Source: Spirochaetaceae bacterium (GTDB lineage Bacteria > Spirochaetota > Spirochaetia > SZUA-6 > Bin103). From it: a stretch of DNA of 59,331 nucleotides. The notes below the pieces were generated by a model. The model was given only the letters and a program-made list of their open reading frames with translations. It had not been told where the DNA came from and searched no databases. Positions 15,613 through 26,500 of this stretch are shown in pieces (the first letter of the stretch is position 1; each line of letters starts with the position of its first letter). The position numbers were made by a program, and so were the translations under genes. The DNA lies in assembly GCA_028821475.1 (NCBI GenBank), contig JAPPGB010000131.1:1-59331 (forward strand), written 5' to 3'.

Positions 15613-17355
15613 TCACGCCGGTCGCAGGGTGGCGCCGAACACCGTCACCCCGTCCGGCGTCCCGTCCACCACGCGGATGGCACGCAGCGTGAAGCGGTGC
15701 GTACCGGGCTCGCCGACCTCGACGCGGCCGAGGGCAACCGCGTACTCGGGGAAATACTGCGAGCGCGCAGTGTCGATCGCGGTTGCGGCGCGCAACGGCC
15801 CGCCGGCCGCGCTGCCGGCGGCGGCCACTTCCAGGTGGTGCTCGTCCACCTCCGTGGTGTCGTACCGCGGGGCGGTGATCACCGTCACCTCGTAGCTGCC
15901 GGGTTCGCACACCTTCACCTGCCACGACAGTTCGCTCGCGGTGTCCATCCAGCCGGCGGTCATGCCGTTGGACAGAACCTCCAGGGTAGAATCCGGCTCC
16001 TTCGCCACGCTCGCCAGGTGGGCGTGCAGGTGGATGGCCCCGTCCGGCTGCTGCACGGTGAGGGGGTCGGTTTCCGCGTCGCCGGCCAGGTCGAGCGCAA
16101 TCACGGGAACCGGCTCGCAGCCGCTCAGGTCGGGCAGCCCGATGCGCAGCCGATCGACTTCGCCGGCGCGGGAGCGGTCCTGCTCGAAGTGCACCTCCGC
16201 CTCCGACCCCAGCAGCCGGGCGCCGGTTACCCGCGACCGCAGTCCGTGCACGGCGATCTCTTGCGCCGGCTGCAGCAGGTGCAGGTAGAGGCAGCCCGGT
16301 TTGGCCGTCATGCGCAGCCCGTCGTGCTCGTAGGGAAACGGGCTGCCCTGCGTGCCGTAGATCGCCTCGCCGTTCACCTGCAGCCAGGCGCCGATGGCGC
16401 GCAGCCGCTCGGCGCTCGGTTCCGGTATCACCCCCTCCGCCGTGGGACCGACGTTGAGCAGGTAGTTCACTCCCTTGCTCGCCAGGTCGATCAGCAGCAG
16501 CAGCAGGGTCTGCACCGACTTCCAGTTGTGATCGTGGGTCTTGTACCCCCAGGTGTCGTTCAGCGTGGCCGGGGTCTCGTAATCGGCCTGCACGCGCCCG
16601 GCGGGAATCTGGTTGTCGCCCAGGCTGCCGTAGTCGCCCACGTCGTTGCCGATACGCCCGCTCACCAGGCAGTCCGGTTGCAGCCGGTGCACGAAGTCGC
16701 GCAGATCGATGCTGTGCTCGCGGCTGATGGAGTAGGGCGTGTCGAACCAGATCAGCCCCACCGGCCCGTACCCGGTCAGCAGCTCGCGCAACTGCGGCTT
16801 GACCTTGCGCTCCAGGTAGGCGCCGAAGTCCTTCTCCTCCGGGGCGAAGTCCCAGTCGTTGCGGGAGCCGCCCGGGTCGTGCCAGTCCTGGTCCTGCGAG
16901 TAGTAGAAGCCGAGCCTGATCCCCGCATCCCGGCAGGCATCCGCCAGCTCGGCCAGCGGGTCGCGCCCGTACGGGGTGGCGTCCACGATGTTGTAGGGAC
17001 AGCAGGGCGAGTGGAACAGGGCGAAACCGTCGTGGTGCTTGGCGGTAATCACCAGGTAGCGCATGCCCGCCTGCACGGCAAGGTCTACCCACGCCTTCGC
17101 ATCGAACCTGACCGGGTTGAACTGCTTCGCCAGCGGCTCGTACTCGACACGCGGAATGCGCCTGCGGAACATGATCCACTCGCCGATGCCGTCCACCGGC
17201 TCGCCCTTCCAGACGCCCGCCGGAATGGCGTACAGGCCCCAGTGAATGAACATGCCGAACCGCGCCTCGCGCCACCAGCCCAAGCCCGGATGATCAACCA
17301 CGGGCGCGGCATTGCGGCCGCCCATGCGCGCCCGCCAGGTCGTGAACTCTGCCAT
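15613..17355 (-). CDS. Alpha-L-fucosidase (GH29), larger form
   Basis: A 580-residue glycoside hydrolase. The N-terminal TIM barrel begins WWREARFGMFIHWGLYAIP, followed by YLVITAKHHDGFALFHS and GFYYSQDQDWH. The nucleophile region is VGLIWFDTPYS (Asp). Later come KGVNYLLNVGPTAEG and INGEAIYGT-like text (VNGEAIYGTQGS), all GH29 hallmarks. About 160 C-terminal residues form an extra beta-domain. The enzyme releases alpha-L-fucose, and no signal peptide is visible, so it probably acts on imported fragments. The start at 17355 (MAEFTTWRARMGG) is chosen because the longer frame has no family resemblance upstream. It lies downstream of nothing on its strand and diverges from the amidohydrolase gene with about 55 bases between starts. 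Confidence 0.92.
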   Translation of the reverse strand: MAEFTTWRARMGGRNAAPVVDHPGLGWWREARFGMFIHWGLYAIPAGVWKGEPVDGIGEWIMFRRRIPRVEYEPLAKQFNPVRFDAKAWVDLAVQAGMRYLVITAKHHDGFALFHSPCCPYNIVDATPYGRDPLAELADACRDAGIRLGFYYSQDQDWHDPGGSRNDWDFAPEEKDFGAYLERKVKPQLRELLTGYGPVGLIWFDTPYSISREHSIDLRDFVHRLQPDCLVSGRIGNDVGDYGSLGDNQIPAGRVQADYETPATLNDTWGYKTHDHNWKSVQTLLLLLIDLASKGVNYLLNVGPTAEGVIPEPSAERLRAIGAWLQVNGEAIYGTQGSPFPYEHDGLRMTAKPGCLYLHLLQPAQEIAVHGLRSRVTGARLLGSEAEVHFEQDRSRAGEVDRLRIGLPDLSGCEPVPVIALDLAGDAETDPLTVQQPDGAIHLHAHLASVAKEPDSTLEVLSNGMTAGWMDTASELSWQVKVCEPGSYEVTVITAPRYDTTEVDEHHLEVAAAGSAAGGPLRAATAIDTARSQYFPEYAVALGRVEVGEPGTHRFTLRAIRVVDGTPDGVTVFGATLRPA

Positions 17356-17410
17356 GGCGCGCAGGGTAGCGGAACTCACGCTCAGGTTCCACTGCCGGCG
17401 CGCGTGCGCT

Positions 17411-18529
17411 ATGATGCCGCGCATCATGGCGGATACCCTGGTGCAAGCTTCGCAGACGCCCGCGGCGCCCGCGGCCACCACCGGCTTCATCGACGCGGAC
17501 TGCCACGCCGCCCCCGCGTCGATCGAGGCTCTGTACCCCTACCTGGCGCCGCGCTGGCGCGCGTTCGTGCAGGACACCGGCTACGCGGAGCCGACGGCGA
17601 TTCACTACCCGAAGGTGTACGCCAACGCCGCGCGCCGCGACGCCTACCCGCCGGGGGGCGGCAAGCCGGGCACCGATGAGCGGTTCGCGGCCCGGCAGCT
17701 CCTGGACACCTGGGGCCTTGCCTACGCAATCATCAATCCTCTGTACGCCCACTCGCTGGTGCGCAACCTGCATCTCGGCAGCGAGTTCATGCGGGCGGTG
17801 AACCGCTGGCTGGCGGACGAGTGGCTGGACGCCGACTCGCGCTGGCGCGGATCGATCGTGGTGAACATCGAAGACCCCGATGCCGCGGCGGAGGAGATCC
17901 TCACGGTGGCGCGCGATGGCCGATTCGTGCAGGTGCTGCTGCTGGTGCGTTCGCCGGAACCTTACGGCCGGCAGCGGTTCCGGCCCATCTTCCGTGCCGC
18001 GACCGAGGCGGGGCTGCCGGTAGGCATCCACTTCGGCGGCGGCGGCGGCCCGATCACCGGCGTCGGCTGGCCCTCCTACTACATCGAGGACCACACCGGC
18101 ATGGCGCAGGCGTTTCAATCGCAGGTGATCAGCCTGGTGTGCGAGGGGGTGCTGGAGGAGCTGCCGGAGTGCCGCATCGCCCTGATCGAGGGCGGCTTCG
18201 CCTGGTTGCCGCCGCTGATGTGGCGCCTCGACAAGAACTACCGGGGGTTGCGGCAGGAGGTGCCCTGGCTCACCCGGCTGCCGAGCGAGTACATTCGCGA
18301 GCAGTTTCGCGCCACCACCCAGCCGATGGAGGAGCCGGAGGATCCGCGGCACCTGCTGCAGATCATCGACATGATCGGCAACGACGAATTCCTGATGTTC
18401 GCCACCGACTATCCGCACTGGGACTTTGACGCCCCCGACCAGGCGATCCGGGCGCTCCGCCTCACGGCCCTGCACGGCGCCATCGCAAGCGAGAATGCGC
18501 GCCGGTTCTACGACTTCGAGCGCGCCTGA
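17411..18529 (+). CDS. Amidohydrolase family protein (ACMSD-like)
   Basis: About 372 residues. The N-terminal metal-site region reads FIDADCHAAP (the usual DxHxH is DCH here), a mid-barrel histidine lies in GIHFGGGG, and the C-terminal metal Asp is in FATDYPHWDFD. This set belongs to the amidohydrolase_2 superfamily (ACMSD, gamma-resorcylate decarboxylase and relatives). The start is ambiguous among ATGs at 17411, 17414 and 17426 and has no ribosome binding site. A Rieske protein gene follows 7 bases after its stop, so the two probably act together on an oxidised or aromatic compound (inference). Confidence 0.8.
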   Translation: MMPRIMADTLVQASQTPAAPAATTGFIDADCHAAPASIEALYPYLAPRWRAFVQDTGYAEPTAIHYPKVYANAARRDAYPPGGGKPGTDERFAARQLLDTWGLAYAIINPLYAHSLVRNLHLGSEFMRAVNRWLADEWLDADSRWRGSIVVNIEDPDAAAEEILTVARDGRFVQVLLLVRSPEPYGRQRFRPIFRAATEAGLPVGIHFGGGGGPITGVGWPSYYIEDHTGMAQAFQSQVISLVCEGVLEELPECRIALIEGGFAWLPPLMWRLDKNYRGLRQEVPWLTRLPSEYIREQFRATTQPMEEPEDPRHLLQIIDMIGNDEFLMFATDYPHWDFDAPDQAIRALRLTALHGAIASENARRFYDFERA

Positions 18530-18536
18530 ACCGCGC

Positions 18537-18938
18537 GTGGAACGAGCTGGCGCAGACAGGCGAGTCACCGGTGTCGATGTGGGGCCGGTGGCGGCGTTCC
18601 CCGACGGCAGTGTCCGGCCGGTAGTCGTCGGGCGGCGATCACTCGTGGTGGTGCACCACGCGGGGTGCTGGCACGCGCTGCGCGATCGTTGCCCGCACCA
18701 GGGCGCACCGCTGTCCCGGGGACGCATAGTCGAACAGGCGTGCGCCCACCTCGAACAGGGGCGTCCGGTGTTCGGAGACGCGGTGCCCGTCCTGCAGTGT
18801 CCCTGGCACGGCTGGTCGTTCCTGCTTGCCGACGGCCTGCTTGCCGCCGCCACCTCCGCGGCAACGGCCACCGCGCGCGTGCGCAGCTACCCGGTGCGCG
18901 TCGTCGCGGGCCGCGTCACCATCGAATTGCCGCAATAG
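18537..18938 (+). CDS. Rieske [2Fe-2S] ferredoxin-like protein
   Basis: A 133-residue protein from a GTG just after the amidohydrolase stop. The two Rieske cluster motifs are visible: CPHQGAPLSRG and CPWHGWSF, giving the two Cys and two His ligands, about 30 residues apart. The rest is the small beta-barrel expected of a soluble Rieske ferredoxin. It may deliver electrons to an oxygenase not seen in this window. A longer in-frame start at 18426 lies inside the amidohydrolase gene and is rejected. Confidence 0.82.
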   Translation: MERAGADRRVTGVDVGPVAAFPDGSVRPVVVGRRSLVVVHHAGCWHALRDRCPHQGAPLSRGRIVEQACAHLEQGRPVFGDAVPVLQCPWHGWSFLLADGLLAAATSAATATARVRSYPVRVVAGRVTIELPQ

Positions 18939-19002
18939 GGTAGAGTCCGGCATCCGTGAGTAACGGCACATTGCACATGACACATTGCGAAGGAGCAGAT
19001 CG

Positions 19003-20412
19003 ATGAACAGCTACCAACCCACCTGGTCGTCTCTGGCCACCCACCCCACGCCGCGATGGTTCCTGGATGCGAAGTTCGGCATCTACACGCATTGGGGCCC
19101 CTACTCGGTCGCCGCCTACGGTACCAATGGAACCTGGTACCCCAAGCAGATGTACAACCCCGAACGTCCCGAGTATCGCTACCACAGCGAGACCTTCGGG
19201 CCCCCGGAGCGGGTCGGCTACAAGGAGTTGATCGCCCGCTTCACCGCGGAGAAGTTCGATGCCGACGAGTGGGCGGAACTGTTTGCCGCCTCCGGGGCGC
19301 GCTTTGCCGGTCCGGTGGCCGAGCACCACGACGGCTTCTCGATGTGGGATTCCCGGATCAACAGTTGGAATGCCGCCCGCATGGGGCCGAAGCGGGACGT
19401 GACCGGCGAACTGGCGGCGGCGATCCGGAGCCGCGGAATGAAGTTCGCCGCCACCTTCCACCACGCCCAGAACTGGTACATGTTTCCCACCGACGATCAG
19501 CGCTACGACTGCGCCGACTCCCGCTACCGTGACCTGTACACCGGCCCGCACGCCGCCGACGCCCGTCCCGACGATTGGTTTCTCGACCGCTGGGAGGGCA
19601 AGCTGTACGAGGTGGTGGACGGCTATCGGCCCGACCTGATCTGGTTCGACTTCGGGCTCGGCTTCATTCGCGAACAGCGCCGCAAGCGGTTCCTGGCCTA
19701 CTACTACAACAAGGAACGGGAGTGGGGCAGCGGCGTCGTGGTGACCTTCAAGGAAATTCCCAAGGGTTGGTTCAACCTGCCGCCGATGACCGGGGTGGCG
19801 GACCTGGAACTGGGCAGAATGTGGGAGCTGACCAACCACGTCTGGCTGACCGACACGACCGTCGACGCGCACGGCGTGTGGTCGTACGTCAAGGACGCCG
19901 GCTACAAGTCGGTCGAGCGTCTCGTTCACAACCTCGTGGACCGGGTCAGCAAGAACGGGCACCTGTTGCTGAACGTCGGGCCGCGCCCCGACGGCACCAT
20001 TCCCGACCAGGCCGCCGACTGCCTGCGCGGTATGGGGCGCTGGCTGGAGATCAACGGCGAAGCGATCTACGGCACCACGCCATGGGTGTCGTTCGGCGAA
20101 GGGCCTACGCAGCGGGAGGGGAGCGGCCACTTCACCGAGAAGAGCGAGCCGCGCTTCACAGCCGAGGACATCCGCTTCACGACCAAGGGCGACGCGGTGT
20201 ACGCGATCTGTCTCGGCCGACCCGGCGACGCCATCACCATCGAGGCGCTGCGCCTGTTCTACGACGACGAGGTGGCAGCCGTCACCGCGCTCGGCGTACC
20301 CGGCGAACTGAAGTGGCGCCGCACCGACGCGGGGATGACCATCGAAGTGCCGCGCCGCCTGCGGGGTGAGCACGCCTTCACCTTCAAGGTGCAACTCGCA
20401 CCCGCTGCCTGA
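19003..20412 (+). CDS. Alpha-L-fucosidase (GH29), compact form
   Basis: A 469-residue GH29 enzyme. Landmarks are WFLDAKFGIYTHWGPYSV, then FAGPVAEHHDGFSMWDS, FAATFHHAQNW, and the nucleophile region DLIWFDFGLG. NGHLLLNVGPRPDGTIP and INGEAIYGTTPW close the catalytic domain, and a short beta-domain follows. There is no signal peptide. The ATG at 19003 has AGGAG 7 bases upstream. It shares only the family pattern with the first GH29 gene 1.6 kb away, so it is a paralogue rather than a recent copy. Together they suggest two fucose linkages or substrates. Confidence 0.92.
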   Translation: MNSYQPTWSSLATHPTPRWFLDAKFGIYTHWGPYSVAAYGTNGTWYPKQMYNPERPEYRYHSETFGPPERVGYKELIARFTAEKFDADEWAELFAASGARFAGPVAEHHDGFSMWDSRINSWNAARMGPKRDVTGELAAAIRSRGMKFAATFHHAQNWYMFPTDDQRYDCADSRYRDLYTGPHAADARPDDWFLDRWEGKLYEVVDGYRPDLIWFDFGLGFIREQRRKRFLAYYYNKEREWGSGVVVTFKEIPKGWFNLPPMTGVADLELGRMWELTNHVWLTDTTVDAHGVWSYVKDAGYKSVERLVHNLVDRVSKNGHLLLNVGPRPDGTIPDQAADCLRGMGRWLEINGEAIYGTTPWVSFGEGPTQREGSGHFTEKSEPRFTAEDIRFTTKGDAVYAICLGRPGDAITIEALRLFYDDEVAAVTALGVPGELKWRRTDAGMTIEVPRRLRGEHAFTFKVQLAPAA

Positions 20413-20490
20413 ACATCCTGCCGGGGGGCTCGCCGTCGAGCTATCCGTGCAATTCACTGGCCTGCGCCGACACGACGAATCCGATAGCCC

Positions 20491-20539
20491 AAAAAAACGC
20501 CGGAGCGCACTCACCTGAACCGGTGAGAGCGCTCCGGCG
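20491..20539 (-). terminator. Strong intrinsic terminator of the giant repeat-protein gene
   Basis: An 11-base-pair stem, one A-A mismatch, a further 6-base-pair stem and a TGAACC loop span 20498-20539. On the minus strand the hairpin is followed by seven T (seven A at 20491-20497). It begins 25 bases after the stop of the giant gene at 20564. On the plus strand no T run follows, so it would slow but not clearly terminate the converging fucosidase transcript. Confidence 0.9.
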
Positions 20540-20563
20540 GTAAAACCGCGCCGTTATCAGGCT

Positions 20564-23500
20564 CTACGGCGCGGCTACGTACACCTGCGTGAACTCCACC
20601 GGACCGTGGAGGGTACGCAGTGCGATCACGTCGCCGCCACGCACGCCCGTACCGACGTTGACGGTGAGTTGCTCCTCGCCGTTGACCAGGAGCGTCGTCA
20701 TGCCCGTGTCGCTGTAGAGTGCCTCCACGTTGATCATCGAGGCGAGGCCATGCGGGATCCTGCTGCTCGCGAGCCACATCAGCGTGTTGTCGTCCGCCGA
20801 CTCATAGAACTGCAGGTGCAGATCCTCCGAGTCGTAGAACGGATCCTGGGTCACCCACAGCAGATAGGAGTTACCGTAGTTCCAGGTATTCCCCGAATCC
20901 GGCGTAGCGGAGGCCAGAATGTGCAGTCCGAATCCAACCTTGCTTCCGCCGTCGGCGTTGGCCGAGAATCCGAACAACAGCTTGTCCGCCGACTGGTCCG
21001 CCGGAATCGAGAACTTGGCGTGGGTCGAGTCGGCGTCGGACTGAACGACCGATCCACCCTGTGAATCCCACGTTCCTTCGCCCGGAAGCGCCTCCCCGTC
21101 GGCAAACCCGTTCACCACGAAGTTGCCGGTTCGGATCAGGTTGTCGCGGGCAAGTTCGCCGCGGGTTCGCACGTCCCAACCGTCATCGCTCGCCGCCACC
21201 ATCACCTGGCCGTCGGCGCCGCGGGTCAGCGTCAGGGTGTGGGCACGGCCCTCGATCCCTACGTTGGAGATGACCAGCCTGTCATCCTGGAGAGTCGGTT
21301 GCGCCGCATCGAGCTGCAACGAATCGGCGACCAGGTTGGCTCCCTCGAACAGCGCCGTTGCGGTCGCCGCACCGGCGTCGTAGCGAATTCGCGCCGACAC
21401 CGGGGCGCCGGCATACTGGATTCCGGAAATGTAGACCTCGTTCGGGCCGGCGGCCGACAGGGAGGCCGCTTCAAGATCGAGCAGACCGATGTTCAGGCCA
21501 GGCAGGCTCGACCCTTCCATGAGAGCGGCGATTTCCGTCTCCAGCGCCATCGCACGGCTCTCGGCGGTGTCCAGCGCATCGTTTGCCGCGTCCAACTCGC
21601 TGTTCGCCGCGGCCAGCGCGTTGTTCGCCGCGGCCAGCGCCAGGCGCGCTGCTTCGGCATCGGCATTCGCCGCATCGAGTTCCTGCTTCTGCGCAGCGAG
21701 CTCGGTCAGCGCCGCGGACAACTCCGCTCGCGCATCGGCCAAGTCCGCCCGCGCATCGGCCAACAGGGCATCCGGCTTCGTCGGCAGGTTCACGCGGTTC
21801 AGGCCGGATACCTGCAACTGCCCGTCCCCGGTGTACTGCAGCGTACCGGAGTATCCGACACCGCCGACACCGACGTTGGAGACCCTGAACGAGTCCGGGG
21901 ACTCGAAGGCGACCGTGGTCTGTGAAAGGTCGACCGAGTCGGGAATCAACTTGCCGACCGGCCCGAACACGTACTGCACGGTGGCGCTCGTACCGCCCGC
22001 GTACTTGAGCAGCGCGGAGTAGGGCTGACCATCGTACATGATGTTCGAGACGTAGATGGCGTCGGGTCCGGCCAGCGAAACCTGCGCGCCGCTGAAGTCG
22101 GCCAGACCGGCGTCGAGTTGAGAGAAGGCGACCTGCACCGCCGAAGGCTGGTGCATCGCCATCTTCATGGCGTCCATCTCGGCTTCCGCCGCCGCGGCGC
22201 GCGCCATCGCGGCGTCCACCCTGGCATCGGCGTCAGCCATGGCGGCGCTGACCATCTGGTCCGCCTCGGCCATCGCCGCGCTCACCTGAGCTTCGGCGTC
22301 GGCCATGGCGGCACTCACCGCGGCATCGGCGTCGGCCATGGCGGCGCTGACCATCCGGTCCGCGTCGGCCATCGCCGCGTCGATCGCCGCGGCGGCCTTC
22401 TCGGCCTCGGTCGGCGGCAGGGTGACGCGGCGAATGCCGGTCACCTGCAACTGCCCGTTGCCGGTGTATTGCAGCGTGCCGGAGTAGCCGACGCCGCCCA
22501 CGTTGACGTTGGAGACCGCGAAGGAATCGGGCGATACGAAGGCGACCGTGGTCTGCGACAGTCCGACCGCGTCGGGAATCAGTTTGCCGGCCGTCCCGTA
22601 TACGCCGAGCACGGTAGCGGTGGTTCCGCCCTCGTACTTGACCAGCGCGGAGTAGGGCTGCCCGTCGTACATGATCGACGAGATGTAGATCCTGTCCGGG
22701 CCGGCGAGCGACGCCTGCGCGTTGTCGAAGTTGGCCAGCGCGGCGTCCAGGCTGCCGAACGAAACCATCACGTCGGCTGCCTGCCGCATGGCCATCTTCA
22801 TGGCTTCCAGCTCGGCGCGCGCCGCATCGGCTTCCGCCCTGGCGTCGGCCACCCTGGCATCGGCGGCGGCCTCGGCTGCGGCCACTTCTGCCGCGGCGTC
22901 AGCCATGGCCGCGCTCACCATCTCCTCGGCCTCGGCCTTGGCGTCGCTCACCATCTGAGCTGCTTCGGCCTTGGCCGCCTCGATGGCGGCAGCGGCCATC
23001 TCCGCCTCGGTCGGCGGAAGCGTGACGCGGCGGATGCCGGTCACCTGCAGTTGTCCGTTGCCGGTGTACTGCAGCGTGCCCGAGTATCCGTTGCCACCGA
23101 CCGACACGTTCGACACTGCGAAGGTGTCAGGAGACCGGAAGGCGATCTCGGTCTGCGCCAGACTTACCGAATCGGGAATCAGCTTGCCGTCCGGTCCGAA
23201 CACCTGCTTCACGACGGCGGTGGTGCCACCGGCGTATGCGAGCAGGGCCGAGTAGGGCCGTCCGGCGTACATGATGTTGGAAACGTAGATGGCGTCCGGT
23301 CCGGCCAGAGACGCGACCGCGCTGCCGAAGTCCACCAGACTGGCGTCCAGGTCGTCGAACGAGACCATCACCTCGGATGGCTGCTGCATCCCCATCTTCA
23401 TCGCGTCGAGTTCCGCGTTGGCCATGTCCGCGGCATCCTGCGCGGCGTCGGCAGCCGCCTGTGCCGCTTCGGCCTCGGCCTGTGCCGCTTCAAGGGCGCT

Positions 23501-26500
23501 CTGTGCGGCCTGTAGTTCGGACTCCAGAGCCGCAATCTGCTCACCCTTTGCGCTGGCGTCGGCAAGAGCGGCTTCGAGTTCCGCCTGGGCGTCGGCCAGC
23601 ATGTCCATCGTGGTCGGCGGCAGTTGCACTTGGCGAATGCCGGTTACCTGCAACTTGCCGTTGCCCGCGTACTCCAAGGTCCCGGAATAGCCGGCGCCGC
23701 CCACGGAGACGTTGGAGACCTCCCAGGCATTCGGCGCCACGAAGACCAGCTCCGTCTGCGACAGATCCACGGAGTCCGGGATCAGCTTGCCGCTGCTGCC
23801 GAATACGTGGCTGACCTCGGCGGTCGTGCCACCGGTGTAGCGCAGCAACGCGGAGTAGTGTTGGCCGTCATACATGATCGACGACACGTACACGGAATCG
23901 GGCCCCGCAAGGGAGACCCGTGCGCCGGCGAAGCTGGCGCGGCTCGGATCGATCTGGCTGTCCGAGATCATGATCGCGGACGGCTGGAACGCGGCGGCGA
24001 TCATGGCGGCGAGTTCGTCGCCGGCCATGTCCGCTTCCGCCTGCGCTTCATCGGCAGCGGCCTGCGCGGCGGACGCCATGTCGTTGGCGGCCGCCAGATC
24101 CGCTGCCAGGGCAGCAATCTCCTCGCTCTGCGCGCTGTTCTCCGCTTGCGCGGATGCCAACACCGCCTGCATTTCAGCCAACGCGGCCTGTGCCTCTTCC
24201 AGCGCGGTAGGTGGCAGCTCTACCATGCGAATGCCGGTGACCTGCAGCGTGCCGTCGCCGGCGTACTCCAGCGTGCCGGAGTAGCCGACCCCGCCCACGG
24301 AGACGTTGGACACCTCCCAGGCGTTCGGCGCCATGAACACCATCTCGGTCTGCGACAGGTCCACGGAGTCGGGAATCAGTTTCCCCGCCGCGCCGTAGAC
24401 CTGCTTCACCTCGGCGGTGGTGCCGCCGGTGTAGCGCAGCAGCGCCGAGTAGCGCTGGCCGTCGTACATGATCGAAGACACGTACACGGAATCGGGACCT
24501 GCGACCGCCACCCGGGCGTCGGCGAAGCTCGCCTTGCTCGGGTCGATCTGGCCATCCGAGATCATCACCACGGACGGTTGGAAGGCGTCCGCCATCATCG
24601 CTTCAAGCTCGGCCTTGGCCATGTCGGCGTCCGCCATCGACATCGCCGCGCTCGCGTGCGCGTCGGCGAGATCCGCCTCCAGAGAAGCGATCATCTCGCC
24701 CTGCGCGGCGCTGTCCGCTTGCAGGGCATCGTTGGCGGCCTGCGCGGCTGCCAGCGCCGCCTCGACCTCGGCCAGGGCGGCCTGCGCCTCTTCCAGCGCG
24801 GTAGGCGGCAACTCCACCATGCGAATGCCGGTGACCTGCAGCGTGCCGTCGCCGGTGTAGGCGAGCGTGCCGGAGTAGCCGGTCCCGCCTACCGAGACGT
24901 TGGACACCTCCCAGGCGTTGGGGGACACGAACACCAGCTCGGTCTGTGACAGGTCCACGGAGTCGGGAATCAGTTTGCCCGCCGAGCCGTAGATCTGCCG
25001 CACTTCGGCGGTGGTGCCGCCGGTGTAGCGCAGCAGCGCCGAGTAGCGCTGGCCGTCGTACATGATCGAAGACACGTACACGGAATCGGGACCTGCGACC
25101 GCCACCCGGGCGTCGGCGAAGCTCGCCTTGCTCGGGTCGATCTGGCCATCCGAGATCATCACCACGGACGGTTGGAAGGCGTCCGCCATCATCGCTTCAA
25201 GCTCGGCCTTGGCCATGTCGGCGTCCGCCATCGACATCGCCGCGCTCGCCTGCGCGTCATCGGCCATCGCCCTCGCGTCGGCAAGGTCCGCCGCAAGAGC
25301 GTCGTTGGCGGCCTGCGCGGCTGCCAGCGCCGCCTCGACCTCGGCCAGGGCGGCCTGCGCCTCTTCCAGCGCGGTAGGCGGCAACTCCACCATGCGAATG
25401 CCGGTGACCTGCAGCGTGCCGTCGCCGGTGTAGGCGAGCGTGCCGGAGTAGCCGGTCCCGCCTACCGAGACGTTGGACACCTCCCAGGCGTTGGGGGACA
25501 CGAACACCAGCTCGGTCTGTGACAGGTCCACGGAGTCGGGAATCAGTTTGCCCGCCGAGCCGTAGATCTGCCGCACTTCGGCGGTGGTGCCGCCGGTGTA
25601 GCGCAGCAGCGCCGAGTAGCGCTGGCCGTCGTACATGATCGAAGACACGTACACGGAATCGGGACCTGCGACCGCCACCCGGGCGTCGGCGAAGCTCGCC
25701 TTGCTCGGGTCGATCTGGCCATCCGAGATCATCACCACGGACGGTTGGAAGGCGTCCGCCATCATCGCTTCAAGCTCGGCCTTGGCCATGTCGGCGTCCG
25801 CCATCGACATCGCCGCGCTCGCCTGCGCGTCATCGGCCATCGCCCTCGCGTCGGCAAGGTCCGCCGCAAGAGCGTCGTTGGCGGCCTGCGCGGCTGCCAG
25901 CGCCGCCTCGACCTCGGCCAGGGCGGCCTGCGCCTCTTCCAGCGCGGTAGGCGGCAACTCCACCATGCGAATGCCGGTGACCTGCAGCGTGCCGTCGCCG
26001 GTGTAGGCGAGCGTGCCGGAGTAGCCGGTCCCGCCTACCGAGACGTTGGACACCTCCCAGGCGTTGGGGGACACGAACACCAGCTCGGTCTGCGACAGGT
26101 CGACGGAATCGGGAATCAGTTTGCCCGCCGCGCCGTAAATCTGTTGCACCTCGGCGGTCGTGCCGCCGGTGTACTTGAGCAGCGCCGAGTAGCGCTGGCC
26201 GTCGTACAGGATCGAAGACACGTACACGGAATCGGGGCCGGCGACCGCCACGCGCGCGTCGGCGAAGCTCGCCTTGCTCGGGTCGATCTGGCCGTCCGAG
26301 ATCATGATCGCCGACGGTTGATACGCGTCGGCCATCATGGCGTCGATGGTGGCCTTTGCATCGGCAGCCATGGCGTGCCCCTCGTCGGCACTGAACTGAG
26401 CGGCCTGCAGATCTGCCTCCAGGGAGGTTACGTCGCCTTCGAGCGATGCTACGTTCGCCTCGAGAGAGGCTACCTGCTCGCTCATCGCGGCGTTGTCCGC

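Noticed and set aside
18426-18536. Longer start for the Rieske gene
   Set aside because: Would overlap the last 100 bases of the amidohydrolase gene in another frame and adds a Ser/Arg-rich, non-conserved lead.
20491-20539. Two-way terminator
   Set aside because: Only the minus-strand side has a T run. On the plus strand the stem is followed by GTAAAAC.
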